This document shows, piece after piece, positions 1 to 12,400 of a stretch of DNA of 64,000 nt (the first letter of the stretch is position 1; each line of letters opens with the position of its first letter). Source of the stretch: Prinsepia uniflora (Eukaryota; Streptophyta; Magnoliopsida; Rosales; Rosaceae); assembly GCA_032719365.1 (NCBI GenBank), contig CM064873.1:49040955-49104954 (forward strand), read 5' to 3'. A program made the translations under genes and the position numbers. A model generated the notes under the pieces. It saw nothing but the letters and a program-made list of their open reading frames with translations, did not search any database and was not told the origin of the DNA.

Positions 1-525
1 AGTCTGTCAAGAAGCTCCAATGTTTTTTTCTTCACAAACAACAGTCTCATTCTGCATTACTACTTTCCATGTCTCATCTTTCACTGCTTCTTCAAACTTT
101 TCTGGTTCTTTAATATAGAAATTGCATCTTGCATAGACATCATTCAAACTCCTTATCTGAATTGGTGTTGAACTTGGAGTTGGAGGTGGCAAAGTCTTGT
201 TGATTTCCACCTTCAAATGACAATTATGGACTATTTGGCTCAATTTCAACTTCATTTAGCTAATGATAATCTTCAATTCTAATTCTTTCATATTCATCTT
301 GGTTTATTGTCTATTTCTAATCTCAAGCTAATTTCTCACTGAAAAGAACATCTTTGCATATTACTACTTTTTTTTATCTAGATTATTGAGCCTATACCCT
401 TTTGTATGAGAAACATAGCCTACCAAAATGCATTTTTCACTTGACTCATCGAATTTTTGAAACAAGCATACACCAAACAAGTATACACCAAAATTCCAAC
501 ATCTATATGGGCATTATACACTAAA
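1..525 (-). pseudogene. Ty1-copia polyprotein relic (integrase end to start of reverse transcriptase)
   Basis: Read on the minus strand, bases about 525 to 250 encode the end of a copia integrase region: a stretch like FDES-x-KCI-VGYVSHTKGYRL, which matches the usual 'KCIFVGY-x-KAYRLY' segment. Bases 255 to 7 then give a linker followed by EPEKFEEAVKDETWKVVM, the segment that opens copia reverse transcriptase. The frame is broken by a run of A/T and stops, so it is a relic. It runs off the left window edge, and its upstream part (higher coordinates) is not found beyond the solo LTR at 530. No LTR of this element is visible. Family assignment is by motif recognition only. Confidence 0.75.
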
Positions 526-529
526 TTAA

Positions 530-3500
530 TGTAACAGCCCGTCCCAAAGATCGGGATTAGATTAGTGGTTAATGACGAATTAGTGAAGGTAATCGGTGAT
601 TAGTTGGATGCGTTTGGACGGACGGTGCGAAATGACAATTTTGCCCCTAGAATGGGCAAAAATGTTGACTTTTTGTCCAGGAAGTTAAATGGACTTTGAC
701 CGACGACCATGACGTAGTTCGGGATGTCATGAGTTCATAGACAGGTGGCACATCTGATTCCGACATTCGAGGAGGAAGTTATGATGTTCAGAAGTTCAGG
801 GGTAATTCGATAATTTAGCTAAAAAGGGGCAATTTGTTGACTTTTCAAACGACATGGAATTTTCACGTAATTCGAGGACCGTTAGGTAGGTCTCGATCCC
901 CTGATTACAATGACAGGTGGCATGAGAAAATTGGAGTTCGGATGACGGAGTTATGGGTCTAGGAATACGAAGAGCAAAATGGTAATTTTGCAAGGAAAGG
1001 GTAAAATGGTCATTTGGCTGTCTTGTAATGTGTGCCTAGTGATACCAGGACACTTGGCTGTTTTTGGGTGAAGTGACCACTAGGTTTTGGACACCTAGAT
1101 GGGTCTGGATGGCTGTAGACCCTTCCTCACCGCCTTCAATTGCTTTCAAAATAGAGTGAGTGTGTGTGTGCACGGGTGAGAGTGAAAACAGAGAACAATT
1201 TGAATGATCTTGACCCAAAATAGTCCTCACAAGGATCCCATAACCCGTGATTGATGAATTAGAGATGGAGAGGCAGTTGAGATGGGCATCGTGTCATGCT
1301 CACCGTGAGCCGTCGTGGACGGTGGTTCTCAGCCCGTGGAAAACAGAGGTTCAGAGTACCTGTCAGATCCAAGTGTCCTATTTTCCCTCAAGTTTCAGTT
1401 GTTGCCTTTTTTGTGTAATTAGAAGAAGAAAATGAAGTGTGGAGAGTCGCCTAATGGCCACGGCGAGGCACAACGATGGAAGTAAGACAGAGTGTTCGAG
1501 GAATTTTGTTTAAGGTCCAAAAATGGTAATCGTGCTCTCACAAGGTTTTGATAGATTTCGTTGATGGGAAAGTGTTATTGGAGGTCCAAGGGGTCGAATA
1601 AGCCGGGTTTGGAGGCTTAAAGTCGACTGTAAGGTGAGTTACCAAGAAACCTTCGTTTGAATTTAAACATGGTGAAATTTGGTTTCGTAATTATTAACTT
1701 GTTTGGATTATTGGAATTTGTTCTGGAGTTCAAAACAGAGTTATTGAGCTTACAGAGGAGACCTACGGTGGCCGGAATCCTTAGGATACGACAGAGGGAA
1801 ATTTAAACTCAGAAAGTTGATTTGGGAGGTAATCTCTAGCCCTGAATTTCATGTTTTGATCAGGTGATTTGGTTAGGAATGAAAGAACGGAACTAATGGG
1901 CTAATTAGGATTGAAAACGGGTTGAAATTGGACGAAAACCGGCCATACCGGTTCGAGTTGCAAAGACCGGTTCGAACCGGGTTGAACTGAGGTTGAAGGT
2001 GACACTATAGAAGGCGCGTGAAGCCCACACACAACCCCTTTGGGCAGCGCGTGTGGGGCACGTGGCACATATTTTGAGGAAGTTTCCAACATGTGAAATG
2101 ATGTAATCGATGTAACGAACATTTTAAGACTGGTTTCGAGTCGATCGGACATCGTCTCGATATGTTTTAGGATGTCCGAAGGTTTTAGGGCTCGTTTAAA
2201 AATAGGGAAAAATTCGGGAAAATTCGGGAAAATTATAGGGCTTGTTCTATGATTTGGTTTATGATCTTGATGGTTTATGGTTTTGCACGGTTTTTGAGAT
2301 ATTTACGGAATTGCGCGTTTTACGAGGTTTCCATTTATAAATATGATTTTATTTCAATGTTTTAAAATGGATTTTGGAAAGTGATTTCGGGCTTGAAGCC
2401 TAGTTCAACTAGAAATGACAGGACCCGCCCCGATCCCCTTGGGACCACATGGGGACGTGCCCTGCTCCCGTCTGACACCCAAAATAACGTTCCAATTTTA
2501 ACCTCAAAAGTTCAAAAGAATAAATAACCAAATAAAGTTATACATCAAATCCGAAATAAACCGATGTCAGACAAGGGATAAAGTTCCAAATTACAAATTG
2601 CGAGCACGACTCTAAAATAAACCGACGGGCAAACCACCCAACAGGAGATCAGGTACGCGGAAGTAGATCTATGCCTCAGCCTCAGGATCCTCCTCTACCT
2701 CAGTAGCACAGCCTGGAGGGGTTACCAAAACATTAAGGGTGAGTGGGCCGAAACTCAAGTTTATAAGACCGTTTAATAAGTAAAACATATAATTTACCCC
2801 TCCGTTTTCCAAACATGCATGCATCAGAATTTAAAACCATAAATCATATAATATGAACCATAAGGTATGTAATAAAACCATAAACATAATTATAGCCACT
2901 GCACTATACACTCCAATCCTGACATCCCCGATGTCTGACGTCCCTGACGTCCAATAAGGTCACAGTCCCAAGGCTACGCGTGCCACTCGGGGTCTCAATC
3001 CGAATCTCAAATGCCTAGCGTCCTAGACGCTCGACGTCCCTGACGTCAAATTATAGCAATCCTGCTCCTGAGTCATTTTACGGTCCGGTTCCTCCGTAGA
3101 ATGACCCTTCGCAGGGAATGCGCCGTGACCACTCCGGGGTACCACATCCGGATGAGACAGTATCACAAGAATGGATCTATACAGTGCAGTACCAAAAACA
3201 TTTTATTGATATCCACATGCAAAACATACATACATAGATAAAATCCAAACCAATCTTTAAGTTTCACCAAACGGGTCTCAACCCCAAATATCGTGAAACG
3301 TGCCATAATCATAATTTCAATATCCTCAAAACCGTTTCTTGATTCCAGCATGTGAATATATAAGTAAATCAGAAAACATTTAAGCATGCAAGGGTTTAAT
3401 GAAATCGGGCCCACTCACAGTACGATCCCGCGGTGAATCTGCGCGTACGGACCTGTACCGGGATTATCGTACAATTTCTGTCAGTCCAAATCACATGTAA

Positions 3501-5986
3501 GGGTCACTGTAAGTCTTAAACATTTATCCAAAAAGTCTGAAACAGAAACCGGCTCGGGGAAATCGTCCAACACGTTTCCCGAGACAACCGGCCCTAAACT
3601 GACCCTCCTAACTATCTCAGATCAACATGGTTAATTCACCAAAACTGTTCAGAATGATGAGAGGAATAAAAGTCATGTTGATCGTGATCAGATATAAGCC
3701 TCAACGCGCCCTCACGCGCCGCCCAAAGTGGCTGCGCGTGAAAGTCATGCGCCTGACACTGTAGCTGCTACAGTGTCACCTTCCTTACCCGAATGTCTGT
3801 AATACGGGCGTGCCACCCGCGGCTTGACCCGGTTGATTATCCATCAATCCCTACTCGATTTCAATTCGATTTGATCCTAACATGTTAATCAATCATCCAA
3901 TTTAAGTTCTGAGACATTAATTAGCCAAAACAATTCCTTAAATGGACCTTCGACCCGTGATCATCCAAACGGGTTGATCACCCCAACTCACTGGTTTCCA
4001 AACCATAATCAAATTAACCTTACAGGAAGAATCATAGGATCAAAACGAACTGAAAAACACAATCAATTGAACCAACACTCACCTGGAAGCAGTCGTCCAA
4101 ACCTCTGAAATTTCTCTGAACACGGCAGTCACCGTCCCAGCTCACCTGTGGCTGGTTATTTTCGATTTCGATATGGATGTGTTGTAAACACTCCCAGAAG
4201 ACTAAACTAAGCCTTGGCTAAGTCCAAAAAGCTCCAGAAATTGAAAACCCGATTTCCCTCCAAATTTTCCCGAAATGGTTTCTCTCTGGTTCCTCACCAA
4301 TTCTCAGTTCTTTCAACGGCAGAGTGAAGCTCACTCACATTCTACTCAGTTTTAAACAACCTAAGCCGTCCCAGAGGCTCGTGGAAGTCCAATCTGTCCA
4401 CTGAGATTTGTTCCCCGAAAAGCTTCGATCGAAATTAAACAATGTGGCCGTGCTGGGTGGATGAATCAGACCACGTTATGATGCTCCTAAAGTTTTAAAC
4501 ATTCCTTTCTTTCAATGCCCCTAGTTCAGAAATTACCAAAATGCCCTTCACTTTCCAGACCCGTAACTCAGCCATCCGAAGTCCGATTTCAGCGTGCCGC
4601 CTGTCTACGGACTCAGGGCGTCGAGACCTACCTAACGGTCCTCGAGTCATGTGAAAATTAGTTTCCAAACGAAAAGTTAACATTTTCGCCCCCATCGTCC
4701 AAATTACGGTAATGCCCCTGAACTTCCGATAGTCATAACTTTTTCCCTGATCGTCCAAATTGTACATGCCACTTTTCAATGGACTCGTGACGTCCTGAAC
4801 TACGTCACGGTCATTGGTCAAAGTCCGTTTGACCCACCAATCAAAAAGTCAACAATTTGGCAAAACAATTCACAGGGGTAAAAACGTCAATTCATGCAAT
4901 AATTTTACAATATTAAAATCTTCAAATTTCCGGGGTGTTACAAGAAAAGTGGTATTGATAAACGAGATTTCGAGTTTTGGAAATGGATTCCAGGATGACG
5001 ATTCTGGATTCGGTTTCATAACTTGAAAGTGGATTTCCATATTTGGGTTCAGAATGATTATTCCAGATGCCGGCTTACGGAATGATGGTTCCGGATTCGG
5101 ATTTGGAAATGGATGTTGGATATGATTCTGGATTTGGATTCGGGATGCTGATTTCGGATTCGGTTCGGAATTCGAAATGGTGATTTCGAATTCGAATGTG
5201 GACATGGAATTGGAAAATGGTTTTAAAATGGTTTTTGATTGGATTTACTGGATCTGGTTATTGGGTTTAAAGACCTAGATATGATTATAACGGGGGTGGG
5301 CCCGGATTGGGTTTAAAGACCCAGATTGAGTTTAAAGACTCTGGAGTTTAAAGACTCGGATTATATTGAGGCCTGGATTGAGTTTAAAGACTTGGATAGA
5401 TCCAACAAGTTCAATGGATGAAAATGTGGTTTCAAATGTGTTTTGGATTTCGATGAGACTTGATGATGATGGTTTTTAATAATGGTTTTCCGATGTTTTG
5501 GGCAATGACCCGGATGAAACGGATTTTGATGGTTTTGGGTTGAGGCCCGGGATTTGAGAAAAGGAAAATGAGTTCGGTTTTTCTTAAATGGTTTGAATAA
5601 CTTGAATATTGAATGGTTTTATGACATGGGTTTTGATATGCATGCATTAGTTTTCAAATGGAGGGTATAAATTGTGTTTCTGATAACTGTTTTTGAACTT
5701 ATACTTCATTTTTGTCCACTCACAGTTTTTCATGTTTTCGATACCCTCCAGGTTGTTGCGGTGCGGGCTGTTGATCGAGAGAGACGGAGACATCACACAT
5801 GCGATCCATAGTAGAGTCTGTGAACTCTGGGAAGTCCTGAAGCTTTGACCGGTTAGTTGGAAATCCCTTGTCCGGCTTACGTGTCACCTGGAGGTTGGAC
5901 GTCGGTTTAGCCTTCATGTCACGCGTAAGTTAGACGGGAGCAGGACTTAGCCCTTAATCCCGGCGGATTGGAGGTGGGTCCTGTCA
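530..5986 (+). mobile_element. Solo LTR of family X, plus orientation, carrying a nested insertion
   Basis: Begins TGTAACAGCCCGTCCC and ends GGTGGGTCCTGTCA, the same ends as the X LTRs further right. The flanking 5-mers are identical: ATTAA at 525-529 and 5987-5991. No internal region or second LTR remains, so this is a solo LTR left by LTR-LTR recombination. Without the nested element (2416-4942 plus its duplicated target) it is about 2.9 kb. Its first 1.9 kb aligns with the reverse complement of 27.7-29.6 kb, and its last 250 bp with 26.25-26.5 kb, but with heavy divergence, so it is an old copy. Confidence 0.88.
2416..4942 (-). mobile_element. Solo LTR of family X, minus orientation, nested in the previous one
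   Basis: In plus orientation it starts TGACAGGACCCGCCCC and ends CCGGGGTGTTACA, i.e. it reads TGTAACACCCC...GGGTCCTGTCA on the minus strand. The target duplication AGAAA is perfect at 2411-2415 and 4943-4947. Length is 2527 bp. It contains no recognisable coding sequence; the short frames inside are incidental. It is a same-family insertion into an LTR already present, in opposite orientation. Confidence 0.88.
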
Positions 5987-6044
5987 ATTAACTTCTAATA
6001 TATAAAATTAACTTCTAATAAATAAAATTAACTTGAAATTAACT

Positions 6045-8390
6045 AAAGTAATTTGTACCTTGCACTTGTTAAGCATATGCCCCAATTCATCACAAAATGT
6101 TGCACTTCATCTTAATGTGGTTCCATCCAAGCATTGTTGGATTTTTGGGTAGGTTTGTTTCACCAGAAGACCTTTTCCTGCTTTTCCTTGCTTTCCTTAG
6201 TTGTTTTTGGTATGTTAGGAGCTTCAAAGGAGGTAAACCTGAGGACATCCATTGATCTTCACTTAACATTGGCTCAATAATCGTGTCATAGCCATCTCAA
6301 ATAAGCATCTTTGTTGTTGCATTCATGTACATAAGCCTCTGGTTTCTCATGCATTCTTGTTATTACTGCACAAGCATGTGGGCATGGGATTCCACTTAGG
6401 TACCATTCTTTACATGAACACTTCTTGGAATTCAACTCTTTTATAAACTGCCTCTTATTTTGATGAGTGATTTCAAACACTTCAATCCTTATATGCCTTG
6501 TAATATAACATTGAGCCTCTTTCTGTTTCTTTTCCAAAATGTCCCTTATCCTTGGACCAATTTGATTCCCCATCCAATTCACAGCTGCTATCTTCCTTAT
6601 AAAGTATAATAGCATCAAATATGTTTTGATTTCTTTCCGACAAGGTTATTATAGGCTTATCCCTAGTCGGGAATATTGACTTGTTGAATGCCTCATTAAG
6701 GTTGTCAAGAAGAATATCACACTAAAAATCTGTGTTGAAATGATACCTTTTCCACTGCCTTGGATCCATCTAGCTTTACCAACCAGGGGTAGCAAAACTC
6801 AACTTAGAAATTTTCTTCATCTCAAAGTGCTACCATGCAACAATGGTGCTTCTTGAGATCTTTTTAAACTGCTCATTTTAGTGTTAAATCCTTGTGGAAG
6901 GAATTGAAGTTTCCATATATATGGCTGGTACAATGCTAATGTTATACTCTTGGAAACTATTGCCCCACATCCTCAAGTAATCCATTCTACTTATTTGTGA
7001 TGAAGATGTATCCTTCACCATTTTTAATCTTCAAATCCACTACCAACTGCTCAAGGAACCACTTCCAAATGGAGTAGCTTTCTACCTGGACAATAGCATA
7101 AGCTACTAGGAATATGCCATTGTTTGCATCAGCTGAGATCGCACTCAATATTTGGCCAATGTGGGAACATTTTATGTGAGTACCATGTAACCCAATGAAA
7201 GGCCTACAACTATTCAGCTAACCCTCTTTGGAAGCACCCAAGCAGACATATAGCCTTTGGAATCTTAGTTGTACATCACCTTTCATTGCGACGTTGATGT
7301 CCACTGTGCTCCCACTGTTAACTCTAACCAGCTCCTCACAATAGTCCATAAGCTTCTCATATTGGCTCAAGTAAGTCCCTTCAAGAATCTGAAAGACCAT
7401 CCTTTTTACCTATAACATTGAGTGCTAGTAGGCCTATACCCAGTTTCTTAATTAACCATTTCTTGAAATTCACCAACATCCCACTTCATGCTTGTAAGTT
7501 GCCTCATGTATTTCATCTTCATCCACTTGGAATTGACGTGATAATTGCTAGTACCCTGACCACATACATGTATTCCATTGTAAGTTTTAATTGCAGGTAG
7601 TCCCTCATATTTATCTGATTTATTCGTCTTGAAAACAATTAGCCTAGGAGCATTGACAAAATACCTTATCACGGATTCTCTGAAAATTGCAGCAGTTAAG
7701 AACTTCATTCCAGTCTCAAATTGTGGATTTTCCATATCAATTTCAGAGTTAAAATCCCTAAATAACCCAATAGATTTCCTCATCCTTGACATCTTTTGAG
7801 AAGGCTCATCTTCTAATATCTTTTTCTTGCTCAAATACATGCAACCTTGGAGAAGTAGGAGCTTCATCTTCTTGGTTTACCTCACCATCACCCCTATTTG
7901 GCAGTGAATCAAATTCTTCAACATCCATATATGCTGTAAATAAGTTGTCATCATAATCCTCTACGTTAGCCTCATACATTTTTCTATAATCATCCTCAAA
8001 AAATTCAGGATCAACATCATCTTCATCATTTTTACTCTCTGAATCAGTATTAGTAGAACATTGTGATGATGCATTTGTAACATTTCTTGCTCTCGTCTTC
8101 CTCACTTCCATTGTCTCATTTCGTTTCCCCTTCAATTTAGCAGCCTCAAGCTCCTTTTCCCCTTCTAACTCCACCTCATAACCTACCTCACCTATCTCCA
8201 CATGCCTTGGCAATTTGACCCCATCACCACCTCCTATTTTTATATACAAAGACACACATATACCATTCCTAACATAGTTTACACACCATTTGAATATCTG
8301 ACCATTAGAAGTTAATTTGACTAATCTACCACTATCTAATTCATGAGAATATATAGATATAGTATAAGGGATGTAACCTAGATTTCAGCC
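6045..8390 (-). pseudogene. Mutator-like (MULE) transposase relic
   Basis: Minus-strand reading, in order: N-terminal region from about 8390 (SIYSHELDSGRLVKLTSNG, then an acidic low-complexity stretch), the MULE N-terminal domain (7867-7448, FETGMKFLTAAIFRESVIRY and IKTYNGIHVCG), a DDE-type core (about 7220-7060, CRPFIGLHGTHIK and ANNGIFLVAYAIV), a middle segment (about 6730-6620, CDILLDNLNEAFNKSIF), a SWIM zinc finger (6618-6286, CSCKEWYLSGIPCPHACAVI), and a C-terminal tail ending in a zinc-knuckle remnant (GHMLNKCK, about 6060). Several frameshifts and stops break it into pieces. In the core the usual 'GLDGCHLK' aspartate is replaced by H, so the enzyme would be dead even if the frames were repaired. 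Terminal inverted repeats were not identified. Confidence 0.85.
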
Positions 8391-9379
8391 TACGTGCTTC
8401 AATTCCAATAACAAAATCCAATCAACTATAGTATAATGGTAGAACATCACTTTTCCCTCTTTGTAATTACAACTGCACTCATCCTCAATCAGTGAGCCGC
8501 CTTAGTGAACATTCATACTAAATATGTCTCTATCATCTGCGTACATATACCAAATAAAAACTAAGCAACTCAGCACAAAAACTAGTAGTCCTAATTTAAG
8601 TTCCTAATCACACACAATTGGAGTCATGCATCAACTATGACAGTACACTAAATAAAGCAACTAATATATTTTCTGCACCAGTCCTATTTCATGTTATATA
8701 TAGTTGAAAATAATTAGAACTTCAACATACAAAAAAATTTCTTCAACAGTCCCACTTATTAACGAAAATTTCAAAACGCATAACATTCTAAGATCCTAAA
8801 TCCTAAACTCAACGACATACCTCAATTAATAATCTATAAAATTACAATGAAAAACTAACACTTGACATAAAACTAGTTACTCTACTCTAGGCTCGCGAGG
8901 AATCATCTTCCTAATCCTCTGGATCGACTTTATGAATTGTCCAGATCAATTAATCTTCCAATTTCTATTTGACACCCTATATTTTCCCTTAATTTTTTAT
9001 TTCCAATTTGGGTCACAAGTAAGCCTCTCTCATTCGCAATTTTGTGATTAGGGTTCCCAATCTCTTCCACGTCAACTAGATACATTTCCATCAGTGTGCC
9101 AACGTGTCCAAATTTTCATTTTTTTTTCACGCAAACTTAATATTACCAACGAAAAAGTAACTGAGTGGCCTAACCCATCTGTTACATGGTACTTTGTGAA
9201 TGAATGTTGAGAATATAGTATAAAGTGTGACAAAACTGAAGTGAAAAGTGCATTTAAAATAAAAATAAAAAATTGTTTTTTTGTTTTTGTTTTTTTTATT
9301 TGCGGTGTCAAAATATGGGACCTCTCTCGTTAATAGACTCAATTCAATAGCCAACAGAAACTCGTGGTACGAAAAATCT
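8391..9379. other. AT-rich intergenic region between MULE relic and CMSS1-like gene
   Basis: No coding sequence supported. It may hold the unrecognised terminus of the MULE (terminal inverted repeat not found by eye) and the promoter of the gene starting at 9417. A run of about ten T/A-rich homopolymers lies at 9118-9302. Confidence 0.5.
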
Positions 9380-9391
9380 TTTTAGGGTTTT
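9380..9391 (+). promoter_or_regulatory. Telo-box in CMSS1-like promoter/5' leader
   Basis: TTTAGGGTTTT (reverse complement of AAACCCTAAA) lies 26-37 bp before the ATG at 9417. Telo-boxes near the transcription start are typical of plant ribosome-biogenesis and translation genes, which fits the product encoded downstream. The position relative to the true transcription start is unknown. Confidence 0.6.
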
Positions 9392-9416
9392 AGCAGTAGC
9401 AAGCAGCAAAAAGCAA

Positions 9417-12400
9417 ATGGGGAGCGGGAAAGCAAAGAAGCCCTCAAGAGTGTCTCGCAGAAACCCTAAACAGAAGGGAAAGCCGCTTGGCCCAAAGACA
9501 AGCAAAACTAAGGCCGACTCCAACACCAAGAAGAAGAAGAAGGAGAAAAAGCAACGGCTCATCAATGCCGGCAATGAAAACCCAATTGAAGACAAAGCCA
9601 GCAATCAAAGCAGCAGCAGTTTAAGCAATAGTACGAAGCTGCAACCGGCATCACCGTCTTCCCAGCTCAGCTTCTTTCTGGATCAATTTCAGTCTGCCAA
9701 TCAAGTCCAGCTTTCTTCTCTGGAGTTGGAGTCCGTCAATGGTATGGTACCATTTACTATATTTCTTTGATATTTTTTAATTATGTGCTTTGTTTCCTCG
9801 GATTAAAAACTGATGGAAAATTTTGAGAGAATTTGGTATTGTACTATTGCACACGCGTCCACAACCTGTAGAAAATGCTCTAGAAGAATGGTACTTACAC
9901 TGCTAAAAAAATAACATGGTTAATTGCCTATGTTATTTGTATTCAATTGACCCATCACTCATTTGTTGTTTATTTCTTTTGTCCCATTTGTTTTCTTTAG
10001 AGAAAAATGTGTGATAATCATTACTCATGGGCTTTCAACCTGCATTTTTTGTTTCACTTTCAACCTGCATTGTTTAATGAACACATGGATGAGTTAGATG
10101 GAAGATTGTTAAATACAGTAACCTATTTCTGTTTTTGCCAACAACAAAAAAAAACTATTTCTGCCCCATAAAAATTGCTGGAAGATGAGAGGATAAATTT
10201 TTTTTACACAAGGGCTGGTAAAAGATTCAACCATACCAAACACAAGGGCAACTAGCGGAATTTTGACCTTTTTTTGGGTCTTAGCTAACTTCCAAATTAT
10301 GTTAGTATTGGCTCTAACTTCATATTCAGGATTCAGCTTAAATATATTTTTTTTTTCTATGAAACTCCAGCCTGAGGAAATAACAAGAATCTACTTTTTT
10401 GTATAAATATTACAGATAAGTGTATTCTGGATCTGTCTAAAAGTTTGGATCAAGATGTCAGCATCTTGGGGGAACATGTGAAGGCAGCTTTTGGTCTTTC
10501 ATGGAAAGCAGAACTTTGTCAAAAACGGCTATTGGATGGAAAAGTTCATCCAGGGAGTCCAGCAATTCTTCTTATTAGTACATCTGCCTTGAGAACAATA
10601 GAACTTCTAAGGTGAATTACGTTACTATCCATTTTAACTGTACCATAACTTGAACCATTTGCAAATATTATCTTGGCCCAAACCCATAAGATTAATTTTC
10701 AACAAAGATATCTCAAACACCGGAAAATTTACACCCTTTTGGTGTTTGCATACCTCGGAACAATTTTATTCTGTTCCTGCAGGGGCTTGCGGTTGTTGAC
10801 TAAAGAATGCCATGCAGCAAAGCTGTTCTCTAAGCATATGAAGGTTGAAGAACAGGTAATTTCTCAGAATTTTCAAATTGCCTAATTGCTTATCACTTAT
10901 TACTATTTATTTGAACAGAGTTATGCATTCATATTTGCAATTATTTTATCTATCGTGGAATTATTTTATCCATCAAGGCACCAGAAATGCTGCAGGAATT
11001 TATTTACTATTTAGTTGGCTCACTATCATCTCTATGGGTATAAACTTATGAAGCAGCATGTTGAGTTTGCCTACGTGGAGTTTGGCATAATAACATTATT
11101 TATCAAAATCCAGCAATTTTGAATTTTCCACTTGCACACCAGTCAGATCCCAAATTTAACTTATCGGAATTTTCGTGTAGGTTTTTCTGTATGTTTTATT
11201 AAGATTTTAATTTTTTTTTCTTTTTTACTTGTCTATATGGAATTCAACCATTTAATACAGGGGGCTAGTGATTATGTTTGACATGGAGTACTGCTGCAAT
11301 TCAAAGTTTTTACAAAGGCTCCTGCTTTGCTTGTCAGCCTGATCCTATATTCCTGCATTCATTTTCTTTCTATGTAGTTATCTTATTGTCTACAGGGGTT
11401 CTTTTTGTTGGACCATTGAAGCTTAATCACAACATTACTCCCAAACCGGTACTCTGACATGCGAGTCTTCATTGTTCTGTCTTCTCTCAAAGTTCCACCT
11501 ACTGAAACTTTCTTTTAGAACTTTGCTGGAAATTTTCAATGCTCATATTTTTACTTCTCAATCGAAAGGGTCATTCTGTGTTAAATTGTTCAATGGAGGC
11601 TTACACTCAACTGAGTTTCCTTTTAGCTTATAATTGTGTCTGTTTATCTTACTAGACTGGACTGGATATAACATGCAGGGTTTTTAGCAAAACATAAGCA
11701 TCTTATAGTTTGGATTGATGTCCCCGGTCCAGTCTAATATGTTTGAAGTATAGTCCAGTCCAGTCTAGTGGAGTTTTTGTATTTGTTTACACTTGAGGCT
11801 TTATCCACCATGTTACTCCAAAAGGAGTTCTTTAACCTTTAGATTCTTTTTTGTCAAAGAGGACTTGTTGTTTGAGTTTTCTTGTTGTATGTTAATTGAC
11901 CAGATCGATTTCCTTTCACTTTCAATTTTTGTTGCTTGCGTTAGATGGTCTACTGATTAAAAAAAAAAAAAGGGTATTGAGAGGTTTAGTGTGCCTTAGG
12001 TTGTAGCTTTCAGTTATAGTTTACACTTGAGGCTTTATCCACCATGTTACTCCAAAAGGAGTTCTTTAACCTTTAGATTCTTTTTTGTCAAAGAGGACTT
12101 GTTGTTTGAGTTTTCTTGTTGTATGTTAATTGACCAGATCCATTTCCTTTCACTTTCAATTTTTGTTGCTTGCGTTAGATGGTCTACTGATTAAAAAAAA
12201 AAAAGGGGTATTGAGAGGTTTAGTGTGCCTTAGGTTGTAGCTTTCAGTTATAGTTTACTTTACCTTTTTAGTTATAATAAGAAGTTTCAAATTCCAAGTA
12301 TAAAACACTTAAGCAGGCATGCAAACCCCTAGATATATAGTTATATACATATAATATACACACATAGTAGATGATATATAATATATTTAATGCAATGGAA

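Noticed and set aside
8400..8520. Possible tRNA-like segment (ATAGTATAATGGTAGAAC)
   Set aside because: Resembles part of a D-arm only by chance; no matching acceptor, anticodon or T-arm could be laid out.
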